Positions 14,228-22,537 of a DNA stretch of 27,333 nucleotides are shown here, one piece after another. Below the pieces are notes generated by a model. That model saw only the letters and a list, made by a program, of their open reading frames with translations. It searched no databases and was not told where the DNA came from. Position numbers and translations under genes: made by a program. Numbering within the stretch: the first letter of the stretch is position 1; every line of letters begins with the position of its first letter. Source of the DNA: DATMNI01 sp035570275 (GTDB lineage Bacteria > Acidobacteriota > Terriglobia > Bryobacterales > Bryobacteraceae); contig DATMNI010000419.1 in the NCBI GenBank assembly GCA_035570275.1, positions 1-27,333 of the forward strand. The letters are read 5' to 3'.

Positions 14228-15367
14228 CTATCTGATGCCATTCGCCACATACGGCCCGACCAGGTAGTTGTAATACTGGCGCGGGTCCCCGCGCTTGCCG
14301 TCCACGGCCGCGCGCGCCAGGTTGAAGGCTTCGCGCGCGGTGACGTAGTGGAGAACGTAATGCGAGCCATCGTTGTAGGCTTTCTCCATGTAGGATAGCG
14401 CCGCGTCGAAATGGGGCCCCAACGTCTCAGCCGCGTCCTCGGGCGACTGCGCCCCGTGAGTGTGCACCTTGATGAACCGCCAGTCCGGCCGGCCGGTGAC
14501 GTGGATATTGGACCGCATCCAGTAATCCACGCGATTCGGCGTGACGGGCACGGCGGCGTGGATTTCGCCATCTTCCACCACCCAGAACAGCTTCACCGGG
14601 TTCAGCACCGGCGCCACCACCAGCGGCCCCTGAAAGATGAGCAGGTCGCCCACGGGAGTTAGACCGGCGCGCAAGGGTACGCCCTGGTCGTAAGACTTCG
14701 GCCGGTCGTCATCGGTGGCCTCATAGATGTTGTTGACGAATGGCGGCTGCGAGACCTGCCACAGGCTGGGAAACGTGAAGTCGGCGAAACATCCCAAATC
14801 GCGCAGCATGGCCAGTTCCCGGTCCGCGCCGCAGAATTCCTTGCCGCGGCTGTTATCGAGACTCCAGTTGCCGTGGATGAATGCGAAGTGCGTGCCGCCA
14901 TCGGCAGTCTTCAGAAAATCGAACTTGCGGAACCAGGCGATGGCCCGCACGAACTTCAGACGCGCGGTTTCCTGGGTGTCGTTGCCGTGGTGCAGATGCA
15001 GTTCGATCTCGCCGTAACCGGCCGCCGCCAGTTTGCGGAGCGCGACCATATTGCGGTCAAGGGGCTGCTCCCCGGGGTAGAACCAGGTGTGCTGCCAGGG
15101 ACGGCCGCCGGCATCGCGGTGGCGCCCGGCCACCTTCGGGTAGTCGGCAAGCCAGCGCTCGGTGAGCGCGTAGTTCTCGCCGGGTTCGAAGTGGTCCACG
15201 AAGACGAAGAAGATGTGCACCGGCGCGGTGGCGGGCGGCTCCGAGGCCCACATCCAACTGAAATATCCGGGCAGCCAGACGTAATACTTGCGGGTGTAGA
15301 TGCGGTACCCCCATGCGCCGAGGTACAGCACCAGGCCCAGGAGGATCAAGCGCCCGAGGGTTCGCAC
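14228..15367 (-). CDS. Membrane-anchored polysaccharide-deacetylase-like protein
   Basis: The product is 379 aa. One N-terminal membrane segment (about 7-24) anchors a periplasmic domain. Candidate metal ligands are D58-H59 in FVDHFEPGE, H124/H126/H127 in IELHLHHG, H165 in FIHGNW and H302/H304 in VHTHGA. The order fits a NodB-like (beta/alpha) barrel deacetylase, but the classic TFDDG box is replaced by VDHF. The start is GTG at 15367: an in-frame stop lies at 15371-15373, so no longer form exists, and no ribosome-binding site is visible. The Rhs fragment begins within about 20 bp upstream, so the native leader may have been lost. Confidence 0.7.
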   Translation of the reverse strand: MRTLGRLILLGLVLYLGAWGYRIYTRKYYVWLPGYFSWMWASEPPATAPVHIFFVFVDHFEPGENYALTERWLADYPKVAGRHRDAGGRPWQHTWFYPGEQPLDRNMVALRKLAAAGYGEIELHLHHGNDTQETARLKFVRAIAWFRKFDFLKTADGGTHFAFIHGNWSLDNSRGKEFCGADRELAMLRDLGCFADFTFPSLWQVSQPPFVNNIYEATDDDRPKSYDQGVPLRAGLTPVGDLLIFQGPLVVAPVLNPVKLFWVVEDGEIHAAVPVTPNRVDYWMRSNIHVTGRPDWRFIKVHTHGAQSPEDAAETLGPHFDAALSYMEKAYNDGSHYVLHYVTAREAFNLARAAVDGKRGDPRQYYNYLVGPYVANGIR

Positions 15368-15375
15368 AATTCATT

Positions 15376-17634
15376 TCAGCACAAACGGCATACAGTTACG
15401 ACGGGCTGAGCCATATGACGCAGGTGACCATGCCTCGGCAGCAGGGCACGCAAACGCGGACCTTCACTTACGATTCGTTCACGCAACGCGTGACGGCGGT
15501 GCAGACGCCGGAGAGCGGGACGGTGACCTATGTTTACAACCTGGACGGCACGGTGCAAAGCAAAACCGATGCCAAGGGGCAACAGACGCGATACATCTAT
15601 GAGACATACGGGCGCGTGATGGAGACCGATGTCTCTCCGGGAGGGGCGGGCCAGCCGGCGGACGTGTGCCAGACGGTGACTTACCAATACGACACGGCTA
15701 CGGTGTTAGAATCGGTGACCCAGCGCAATGGCTATGGGCGGTTGACGGGCACGACCTGGTCCAGCCCCGCTAACTCAACTGGACAATGCCCGTTCACCTT
15801 TGTAGAGGAATATGCGTATACGGCGTGGGGCCAGGTGACCATTAAACGGATGACGGTGAATAACACCTCGCTTGGAAACACGCCGGCGGTGATGGAGGGA
15901 ACATTCCAGTATGACGCGGAAGGGAGGCTGTCGAATTTTTCGACGCCGTACTCGTCCGGCGACCCTGTGCCGGAGCAGAATTTCACCTATAACCGGGACG
16001 CGTTAGGGCGGGCGGTGGGTATGTACAGCGGCATTCAGGGGCAGACGACAACCACGCTGGTGAACGGGGTGAGCTACAACGGGGCGGGGCGGATGCTGAT
16101 GACCGGGATCGGGGAGACGCGGCAATATAACACGAATGGGCAACTAACGCGGCTGACGGCGGGGGGCGGGGGCCCGCAGGGGCTGGACCTATCGTACAAC
16201 TATGGGACGGCCAACAACAACGGGCGCGTGGCGTCAGTGACGGACAACCTGAGTGGGGAGCAGGTGACGTATACTTACGATCAGTTGAACCGGTTGACGC
16301 AGGCGCTGACGAACGATGCGTGGGGGCTGAGCTTCGGTTACGATGGCTTTGGGAACCTGACGCAGCAGACGCGGGTGCAGGGGACGACGGCGCCCACCCT
16401 GAGCGTGACGGTGGACCCGGCGACGAACCGGATCACGACGGCGGGGTATGGGTATGACGCCAACGGGAATGTGACACAGACGCCGGACGGGATGACTTAC
16501 GGGTACGATGTGGCCAACCGGATGGTGTCAAACGGGGCGACGTACAACCCGAAGAACCAGCGGGTGTTCGACGGGACGTACTTGTATTACTACGGGGTAG
16601 GCGGGGAGTTGATCGGGAGATATCAAGTGTTATGGGGGCAGACCTTCGCATTGGGATCCCCCCCGGTGACATACACCATGGTGCAGTTGCAAGGGGGGAA
16701 GCCGAATTTGTACTTCGACGGGCGGGCGATCCAGTTGCAAGGGCATGGATCCGTGATGACGGACCGGTTAGGGTCGGTGCGGGTGAACGGGAACGGGGAG
16801 CGGATGAACTACTACCCCTATGGCGGGGAAGTGGGGACGGAGACGGCGGAGGGACGGGTGAAGTTTGGGACGTACACGCGGGATTCGGCGGGGATTACGC
16901 GGATCAGCGATATTATGGGGCGGGGATGGGAAGGTTCTTGGCACCGGACCCTTATCGAGCGACGGCAACTTCGCCAAGTTACCCTGCAAGTCCCGCCAGT
17001 TGGAATCGGTACCTCTACGTTCACGGTGATCCAGTAAACTTCATGGATCGACATGGTCGCAATGAGTACGATTGTGAGGAAGGCTGCGATGATGACGATG
17101 ATGACGGAGGCGGCGGTGGCGCGGACGACGGTGGCGGCGGTGGCCGTGGGGATGGCGCAGCATCGGCTATCATGACCGCGGAGAGAGGAGCTGGCGACCG
17201 ACTCTTCAACCCCGATTGTGCGGGACTGTTTCTCGCTCCTGCTGCGAATACGGCAGCCAACCGGAAGCTGCTCTCGAGTCAACTCGACACCATCGAAAAC
17301 GGGGGACTGATCCGGCAAATCGATCCGGCGGCGCTACCATCTGGGGGCAGCCCAAACGTCCCAGGTTTTACTACCGGCCCACAAGGACTGATTTACCTCG
17401 TTTCGGGCGGAGCCTTTTTTACTGGGCAAGTTAACGGGAAGCCGATTGGAGGATTCGCGGCAGGAATGAGCCTGACTGATTTCCAGCAGTTGGTGATAAT
17501 CCATGAGTTTCTGCAATGGGAAGGTATCGCTGGCCCTGACGCCAGCGGACAGAAGTACAACCTTCCCAATGGCGATACGGCTAAGGGTTCTGGAGGAATC
17601 TCGAAAGAGATAAAAAAGGATTGCTTTCAACTGA
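15376..17634 (+). pseudogene. Truncated, frameshifted Rhs/YD-repeat gene fragment
   Basis: From about 15376 the frame encodes YD repeats (SYDGLSHMTQ, YIYETYGRVMET, YTYDQLNRLTQ, YGYDANGNVTQ) that build a beta-cage shell in Rhs proteins. There is no start or signal peptide; the frame simply opens at the edge of the divergent neighbour, so the N-terminal part is missing. Near 16885-16893 the frame shifts by -1: TYTRDSAG is in one frame, and DYADQRYYGAGMGRFLAPDP in the next, although the two are continuous in intact homologues. The first frame stops at 17035-17037. The second frame goes on past DPVNFMDRHGR into an acidic/glycine-rich linker and a tail with IIHEFLQWEGIAGPDASG and a final KDCF, resembling zincin-like tails but with HEFLQ instead of HExxH. 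Confidence 0.8.
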
Positions 17635-18242
17635 AATCTAATACACTCGCGCGGATACTCGCACTGATCTTCCTGACGGGTTCTCCCGCGCTCGCATCGG
17701 TCTTGTGTGTGACTGTAATGGATTACGCGCGGTTACCGCTACCATCCGCCTCACTGAACGCAACGAATCTTCTCACAGGTAAAGCTTATCTGGCGCGGTC
17801 GGACAAGAACGGAACCGCCTGCTTCTCCGATATCCCCGAAGGTTTGTACTCGATCGAGGCCGGCCTCACCGGCTTCCTCCGCGTGAAGTACTACCCAGTG
17901 CGGGTCACATCTTCCGCTAAGGAGAAACTATCTTTTTGGCTCCCCTTTTCCGAAATTACGGAGGGCGGCGTCGATCACGAGTCGACGCTTAGCGGCACTC
18001 TGCTCAGCGGCGGTTCTCCGTTAGAATCGGCTGAAGTCTGCGCGATCGGAGCGGCTGGAGCACCGAGGACGTGTACCGTCACCAACGATCTCGGGGAGTA
18101 TGCTCTGGTCCTGACCGCTGGTGTGTACCAGACCGAGGTCCACACCAGGGATGAAAAGATATACAAGTCCAAGATCGATGTATCAATTCCTGGCATCTAT
18201 AGAAATCGCCTGTCCCTGGATGCCAACGGTGCGAAGCCGTAG
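17631..18242 (+). CDS. Secreted beta-sandwich protein (carboxypeptidase-regulatory-like repeats), start uncertain
   Basis: Downstream of the Rhs tail the same frame encodes a clear signal peptide, LKSNTLARILALIFLTGSPA with cleavage near ALAS. About 180 residues follow with two beta-sandwich-like repeats: KAYLARSDKNGTACFSDIPE with GLYSIEAGLTGF, and SAEVCAIGAAGA followed by VTNDLGEYALVLTAGVYQTE. These resemble the carboxypeptidase-regulatory-like domain. The only possible start at the signal peptide is CTG 17631, with AAGGA ten bases upstream. The protein is otherwise read as the C-terminal part of the second Rhs frame. A stop TGA lies at 17632-17634 in the +1 frame, so a single extra base in TTT (17625-17627) may have fused two genes. 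An immunity or partner role is speculative. Confidence 0.55.
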   Translation: MKSNTLARILALIFLTGSPALASVLCVTVMDYARLPLPSASLNATNLLTGKAYLARSDKNGTACFSDIPEGLYSIEAGLTGFLRVKYYPVRVTSSAKEKLSFWLPFSEITEGGVDHESTLSGTLLSGGSPLESAEVCAIGAAGAPRTCTVTNDLGEYALVLTAGVYQTEVHTRDEKIYKSKIDVSIPGIYRNRLSLDANGAKP

Positions 18243-18272
18243 ATCAACGATACGCCCCGATGGATAGAATCG

Positions 18273-18289
18273 CCGCCTGCAGCAGGCGG
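18273..18289. terminator. Hairpin between convergent genes, possible two-way terminator
   Basis: CCGCCTG-CAG-CAGGCGG is a perfect 7-bp GC-rich stem with a 3-nt loop. It lies 31 bp after the secreted-protein stop and before the Ada-like stop. No T run follows on either strand, so activity as an intrinsic terminator is uncertain. Confidence 0.4.
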
Positions 18290-18374
18290 GCGTGGTTGGC
18301 TCACAAAACAACGGCCGGCTCAACGGTTGGGTCCGATGCACCGGCCTTCACTACTCACGTCCGCTAATCTGCCA

Positions 18375-19499
18375 TCAACCAACCCGGCGTTCCAGGTCGA
18401 TCAGCGCGCGTTTGCGCGCCAGGCCCCAACGGTAGCCGCCCAGTTCGCCGGTGCCCCGGATCACGCGGTGGCACGGGATCACGATGGCCACCGTATTCGA
18501 TGCGCAGGCGCGCGCCACTGCCCGCACGGCCGCGGGCCGCCCGATCCCGCTGGCCACTTCGCTGTACGACTGCACCTGGCCGGCCGGGATGGTCTGCAGG
18601 TAGTTCCACACCTGCATCTGAAACGCCGTGGCCCGAATATCCAGAGGAATTGTGTGGGCGGCACTCCCCACCCGCCCGGCCAGATGGTTCCGCAGAGCCT
18701 CCATCCAGAGGCGGAACTGGGAACCCGGCTCGCCAATCACCTTCCCCAGCGCCTGAGTCATCGCTGCCACCTGCGCCTTCGGATACTCCTTCCTTAGCGC
18801 GGCCGCCAGTTCGTCCGGGGATTCCCCAAACTGCAGGAAGCAGATGCCCCGGTCCGTGGCCCCGATCATCATCAGCCCGAGCGCCGTCTCCTCGGCGGCG
18901 TAGGTGATCTCGACCCCTTCACCGCCGCGACGGTATTGGTTGGGCGTCATGCCCAGGCGCGTATCGGCGCGTTCGTAAACCCGGCTCGACGAACCGAACC
19001 CGGCATCGTAGACGGCCTCCGTCACGTCCTTGGCGCGTTTCAGCCCGCTTTTCAGCTTCGCCATGCGACGGGCGTCGGCGTACTGTTTCGGCGTCACGCC
19101 CACCACCGCCTTGAACGTCCGCTGCAGGTGGAAGCGGCTCAAGCCGGCGCGCGCGGCCAGCGCCTCCAGGTCCATCCGGCTGGAGCTGTCGCTGTCGCCG
19201 TCGCTGTCGATGTGGCTGTCGATGTAGCGGCAGAGTTCCCACATCTTGTCCGCGCTGGCGGCGACGCGCGACGCATCCAACGGACGGCAGCGCAGGCAGG
19301 GCCGCAGCCCCGCGCGTTGCGCCTCCTGGCTGGTCCGGTAAAACCGCACGTTCTTGCGCAGGGCGTGGCGCGAGGTGCAGGAAGGCCGGCAGTACACACC
19401 GGTGGTGACTACGCCCACAAACCACAGGCCGTCCTGGCTGCGGTCCCGCTTCTGAATCGCCTCCCAGCAGAAGGCCTCATCCAACGTTGCAACTGGCAT
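18375..19499 (-). CDS. ada: Ada-type bifunctional DNA methyltransferase and transcription regulator
   Basis: The product is 374 aa from the ATG at 19499, chosen over the ATG at 19517 because GGAG lies eight bases upstream. The N-terminal zinc domain has C37, C41, C68 and C71, matching E. coli Ada C38/C42/C69/C72; one cysteine takes methyl groups from DNA phosphotriesters. An AraC-type helix-turn-helix region (about 108-190) follows. The C-terminal domain carries C343 in IPCHRV, the acceptor for O6-alkylguanine. All domains are complete, so it should both repair alkylated DNA and switch on the adaptive response. A short Asp/Ser linker (SDGDSDSSS) between domains is encoded by a hexamer-like repeat. 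Confidence 0.95.
   Translation of the reverse strand: MPVATLDEAFCWEAIQKRDRSQDGLWFVGVVTTGVYCRPSCTSRHALRKNVRFYRTSQEAQRAGLRPCLRCRPLDASRVAASADKMWELCRYIDSHIDSDGDSDSSSRMDLEALAARAGLSRFHLQRTFKAVVGVTPKQYADARRMAKLKSGLKRAKDVTEAVYDAGFGSSSRVYERADTRLGMTPNQYRRGGEGVEITYAAEETALGLMMIGATDRGICFLQFGESPDELAAALRKEYPKAQVAAMTQALGKVIGEPGSQFRLWMEALRNHLAGRVGSAAHTIPLDIRATAFQMQVWNYLQTIPAGQVQSYSEVASGIGRPAAVRAVARACASNTVAIVIPCHRVIRGTGELGGYRWGLARKRALIDLERRVG
19182..19225. repeat. GCTGTC hexamer-rich repeat in the Ada interdomain linker
   Basis: The word GCTGTC occurs four times, with GCCGTC and GATGTG variants between them. It encodes an Asp/Ser-rich linker on the minus strand between the zinc domain and the helix-turn-helix domain. 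Confidence 0.65.
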
Positions 19500-19544
19500 T
19501 GTTTTGTCTCCAAGCATTAGGTTGCCCCAAACGGCCGATTGGTT

Positions 19545-20450
19545 CTACCCGCTTCTTGCGCTGGAATCGCGAAGCAGCGCCAGCGCCCGGCGGGCATCGG
19601 CTGCATCCGGCTCGCCGCCGTTCTTGACCAGGTCTTCCAGGAAGGCCAGCGCCTGTTCGTCACGGGAGATGCAGAGCGCCCGCAGCAGCGCCGCGCGGAA
19701 TTCGGCGTGGCGCGAGCGGCCCCAGACATCGCGAAGCAGAGCGACCGCGGCCACCATTCGCGACGCTCCCAACGCCAGCGCGGCCTCTTCGGCAATCTCA
19801 CCGCCCTTTGGGTTCAGGAACCCGGCGACGAACGGCAGCGCCTCCTTGCGTTCCAGCGCCAGCAGGCCCTCCAACGCCTGCCCTGTGACGCTCGGCTCGC
19901 TGTCGCCCATGCGCGCCTTCAGGCGCAGCAGCAGGGCGCATTCATCGCCACCCATTTGCGCCAGTGCCCGCGCCGCATCCACGCGCACGGGCGCCGCGGC
20001 TTCGGTGAGGGCGTTCACCAGGTGGCGCAGAATCTCCTGACGCTTCAGATCGGTGCAGGCTACCAGCGCCAGCAGGCAGATTCCGCGAAGCGTACTGGCG
20101 GTATCCTCCTGGCCGCCCCAGACCGGTTCCATCTGGACGTGCCTGGCGCCGCGCAAAAACATGGCCGATTCCCGGTGTTCCAGTTCCTTGAGCGCCTTTG
20201 CGATGGCGTTCTTGCCCCAGCACTGCGGGTCGCGCTTCACCGGGTCTTCGAGGAGCCGCTCAAACGCGCGGACCAGGTCGGGCTGCAATTCGCGAAGCAG
20301 CAGTTCACCGGCGATGGTGGCGGCTTTGGCCACTACCAGGTTGACGCGGTCCGTGAGCGCTTTCCGTACCGGCGCCACGGCTTCGGCAGCCGCTCCCGCG
20401 CGCAGCCGGCTGAGTTGTTCGATTTGCGCTTCGATATCGCGGCCCGCCAT
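19545..20450 (-). CDS. HEAT-repeat protein
   Basis: The product is about 301 aa and almost all helical, with repeated alpha-hairpin units such as APVRVDAARALAQMGGDE and EPSVTGQALEGLLALE, then GGEIAEEAALALGASR. Such solenoids bind other proteins or act as scaffolds; no catalytic motif is visible. I chose the ATG at 20450 (MAGRDIEAQIEQL). The longest frame, from 20630, runs across the divergent OsmC start and reads as non-protein. The ATG at 20477 is an alternative. It lies after the start of the divergent OsmC gene and before Ada on the same strand. Confidence 0.7.
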   Translation of the reverse strand: MAGRDIEAQIEQLSRLRAGAAAEAVAPVRKALTDRVNLVVAKAATIAGELLLRELQPDLVRAFERLLEDPVKRDPQCWGKNAIAKALKELEHRESAMFLRGARHVQMEPVWGGQEDTASTLRGICLLALVACTDLKRQEILRHLVNALTEAAAPVRVDAARALAQMGGDECALLLRLKARMGDSEPSVTGQALEGLLALERKEALPFVAGFLNPKGGEIAEEAALALGASRMVAAVALLRDVWGRSRHAEFRAALLRALCISRDEQALAFLEDLVKNGGEPDAADARRALALLRDSSARSG

Positions 20451-20541
20451 CGGTGAGAAATACCCGATACCCAGCATAACGGTCGCGGGCGGCGTGGTAC
20501 GCTCGATTCTTTGGATCAACCACGAAGAGGAGGAGTTTGAT

Positions 20542-20967
20542 ATGAAACGTACAGCCAGTGCGCAATGGCGCGGCGATTTGAAGTCCGGAGCCGGGAATAT
20601 TTCCACGGCCAGCGGTGTGCTTTCGGGCACGGCCTACTCGTTCCACACCCGTTTTGAAGACGGCAAGGGCACGAATCCCGAGGAATTGCTGGCAGCCGCC
20701 CATGCGGGTTGCTTCACCATGGCGCTTTCGGCGCAGCTCGCCGGCGCCGGTCTGACGGCCGAAAGCCTGGAAACCACCTGCACCATTTCGTTGGAGAAAC
20801 TGGCCGACGGGTTCGCCATCACGGAAAGCCATCTGGACCTGAAGGCGCACGTTCCCGGCGCTACCCAGGAGGCCTTTGACACCGCCGTAAAGGGCGCGGA
20901 AACCGGATGCCCGGTCTCCAAGCTATACAAGACCAAAATCACGGTGACGGCAGTGCTCGCAGGCTGA
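20542..20967 (+). CDS. OsmC/Ohr-family peroxiredoxin
   Basis: The product is 141 aa, the normal OsmC length. The reactive cysteines are C57 in AAAHAGCFTMAL and C123 in TGCPVSKLY. The preceding NPEELL box is typical of OsmC. It reduces organic hydroperoxides in the cytoplasm. The start is fixed by a very strong GAGGAGGAG (20527-20535) six bases before the ATG; the longer frame upstream overlaps the divergent HEAT gene. Its position beside Ada fits a stress-protection neighbourhood, though the strand is opposite. Confidence 0.93.
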   Translation: MKRTASAQWRGDLKSGAGNISTASGVLSGTAYSFHTRFEDGKGTNPEELLAAAHAGCFTMALSAQLAGAGLTAESLETTCTISLEKLADGFAITESHLDLKAHVPGATQEAFDTAVKGAETGCPVSKLYKTKITVTAVLAG

Positions 20968-20998
20968 CTCCGCCGGAACGGGGCAAGGCCGGAACGGG

Positions 20999-21084
20999 GC
21001 AAGGAAGTGAACGCGGGCTGGCTCGCTGCCGCATCGCGCGGGCAAGGCAGTGAACGCGGGCCGGCTCGCTGCCGCATCGGGCGG
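20999..21084. repeat. Two tandem 43-bp units next to the dispersed hairpin repeat
   Basis: Units 20999-21041 and 21042-21084 differ at only three positions. Each contains GTGAACGCGGGC and GGCTCGCTGCCGCATCG. A shorter duplicated word, CCGGAACGGGGCAAGG, precedes them (about 20973-20998). The same GGCTCGCTGCCGCATCG sits beside the repeat copy at 6248, so it belongs to the element. Confidence 0.85.
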
Positions 21085-21126
21085 GCGGATTAACAATCCG
21101 CAGCAGGTTACCAACCTGCCCCACAA
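21084..21126. repeat. Dispersed two-hairpin repeat, inverted copy between OsmC and LacI genes
   Basis: GGCGGATT-AAC-AATCCGC and GCAGGTT-ACC-AACCTGC, then CCCACAAA, is the same element as at 6248-6290. It lies after the OsmC gene on the same strand and may help end its transcription. No T run follows. Confidence 0.85.
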
Positions 21127-21178
21127 AGGCTGTGCGGCTTACCCACCCGAATTCCATAACTTGTTACACTAACCATCT

Positions 21179-21198
21179 GGCATCTCAGAAGCGATGCC
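21179..21198. promoter_or_regulatory. Inverted repeat in the LacI leader, possible operator
   Basis: GGCATC and GATGCC flank an 8-bp spacer, 24 bp before the ATG. An autoregulatory site of a LacI protein would be expected here, but LacI-type sites usually have a tighter centre, so this is a weak call. Confidence 0.25.
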
Positions 21199-21221
21199 GC
21201 GACGCCTGACGCACTCAAGAC

Positions 21222-22238
21222 ATGTCCAACGCCACTTCTGCCGCAGTTCGACTGAAGGACATCGCGCGCGAACTCAACGTGTCCGTCATGACCGTCTCCA
21301 AGGTGGTCCGCGGCTGTGCCGATGTGGGCGCTGAAACCCGCAGCCGCGTGCTGGCCAAGATCAAGGAGATGAACTACCAGCCCAACTGGGTGGCTCGCAG
21401 CCTGGCCGCGCGCCGCACGTTCATCATCGGGCTCATCGTGCCCGACCTGATGCACTCGTTTTTCGCGGAGATCGCCAAAGGCGTTTCGGGCGCTATCCGG
21501 CCGCTAGGTTACGACGTGGTCATCTGCAATTCCGAGGAGGATTGCGACGTCGAATCCAGCGAGGTGGATCACCTGCTGGCGCGCCAGGTGGATGGGCTGA
21601 TTCTGGCATCGGCGCAGCCGCCGTCTTCTCTTGATGTATTCGAGCGCATCGAGGCGCGCGGCGTTCCGCTGGTGCTGATCGACCGGCAGTTCGGATCGGC
21701 CAACGCATCCTATGTCGGCGCCGACGATGTGGCCATCGGCCGCATGGCCACCGGGCACCTCATCGAACGCGGCTGCCGCACGATCGCTCACATCGCCGGC
21801 CCTCCGCTCACCACCGGCCTCGGCCGCTTGACCGGTTACCGGGAAGCGCTGGCCGCGGCCGGCATCGCGGTGCCGGAATCGTACGTGGTTCACGCCACTG
21901 ACGATGCCTCGGGTTACGAAGCCGCCCGCATCCTGCTGCAACGCAATCCACGGCCCGACGCTGTCTTCGGGTATAACGACCCCACCGCGGCCGGCGCCCT
22001 GAAGGCAATTCTGGAGTCGGGGATTCGTATCCCGGAAGAGATCAAGGTGATCGGCGTGGGCAACGTCCACTATTCGGACCTGCTGCGCGTGCCGCTATCG
22101 ACCATCGACCAGGGCAGCGCCAACATTGGCCGGCAGGCCGCCGAGATCCTGTTGAAGGCCATCGGATCGAAGCGGCGCCGGCCGGTGAAGACCGTGGTTA
22201 TCGAACCTACGCTGGTGCCGCGCGAATCCACGCGGTAG
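21222..22238 (+). CDS. LacI-family transcription regulator
   Basis: The product is 338 aa, the usual LacI/GalR size. The helix-turn-helix covers about 10-31 (VRLKDIARELNVSVMTVSKV), the hinge helix is near 55-63 (NWVARSLAA) and the periplasmic-binding-like effector domain starts at TFIIGLIVPDLMHSFF. It ends VVIEPTLVPRESTR, as in many family members. It would bind a palindromic operator and release it on binding a small molecule, often a sugar. It directly precedes the transaminase operon on the same strand and is the likely local regulator. No strong ribosome-binding site precedes the ATG. Confidence 0.92.
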   Translation: MSNATSAAVRLKDIARELNVSVMTVSKVVRGCADVGAETRSRVLAKIKEMNYQPNWVARSLAARRTFIIGLIVPDLMHSFFAEIAKGVSGAIRPLGYDVVICNSEEDCDVESSEVDHLLARQVDGLILASAQPPSSLDVFERIEARGVPLVLIDRQFGSANASYVGADDVAIGRMATGHLIERGCRTIAHIAGPPLTTGLGRLTGYREALAAAGIAVPESYVVHATDDASGYEAARILLQRNPRPDAVFGYNDPTAAGALKAILESGIRIPEEIKVIGVGNVHYSDLLRVPLSTIDQGSANIGRQAAEILLKAIGSKRRRPVKTVVIEPTLVPRESTR

Positions 22239-22308
22239 TGAAGCGGCGAACCGCCGCCCCATCCAGGCCCGGGTTCACAACTACACCGGCGAGTGTCTGG
22301 CGAGGCCT

Positions 22309-22336
22309 GACAGACCACGAACGACGATGGTCTGTC
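22309..22336. promoter_or_regulatory. Perfect 9-bp inverted repeat between LacI and transaminase genes
   Basis: GACAGACCA and TGGTCTGTC flank a 10-nt loop, 71 bp after the LacI stop. It could be the LacI terminator, an operator for the downstream operon or a dispersed repeat. The rest of the 299-bp gap (22239-22537) holds no ORF of protein-like character. Only a short CAGG-AATG-CCTG hairpin (22375-22386) was seen there. Confidence 0.5.
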
Positions 22337-22537
22337 CCACCTTCTCCCAGAAATGTACAAACTCAAGACACCGGCAGGAATGCCTGTGGCACGGCGGCAT
22401 TTCGCCTCCGAGGGGGCCTCCTGGATCGCCTCCTGGGGCTCGGGGGACGTCCGGCTCCCGCACAGATATCAACAACTTGCGCGCACCTTTACACACCCGG
22501 CGGTAACGGCTGGTGAATTGCTATCCTCCCAGTACAT

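Noticed and set aside
16881..16900. Programmed frameshift in the Rhs gene
   Set aside because: There is a G-rich run, but no classical slippery heptamer was seen, and the gene also lacks its 5' end, so decay is the simpler reading.
20451..20630. 60-codon extension of the HEAT-repeat frame
   Set aside because: It crosses the start and ribosome-binding site of the divergent OsmC gene and does not read as protein.
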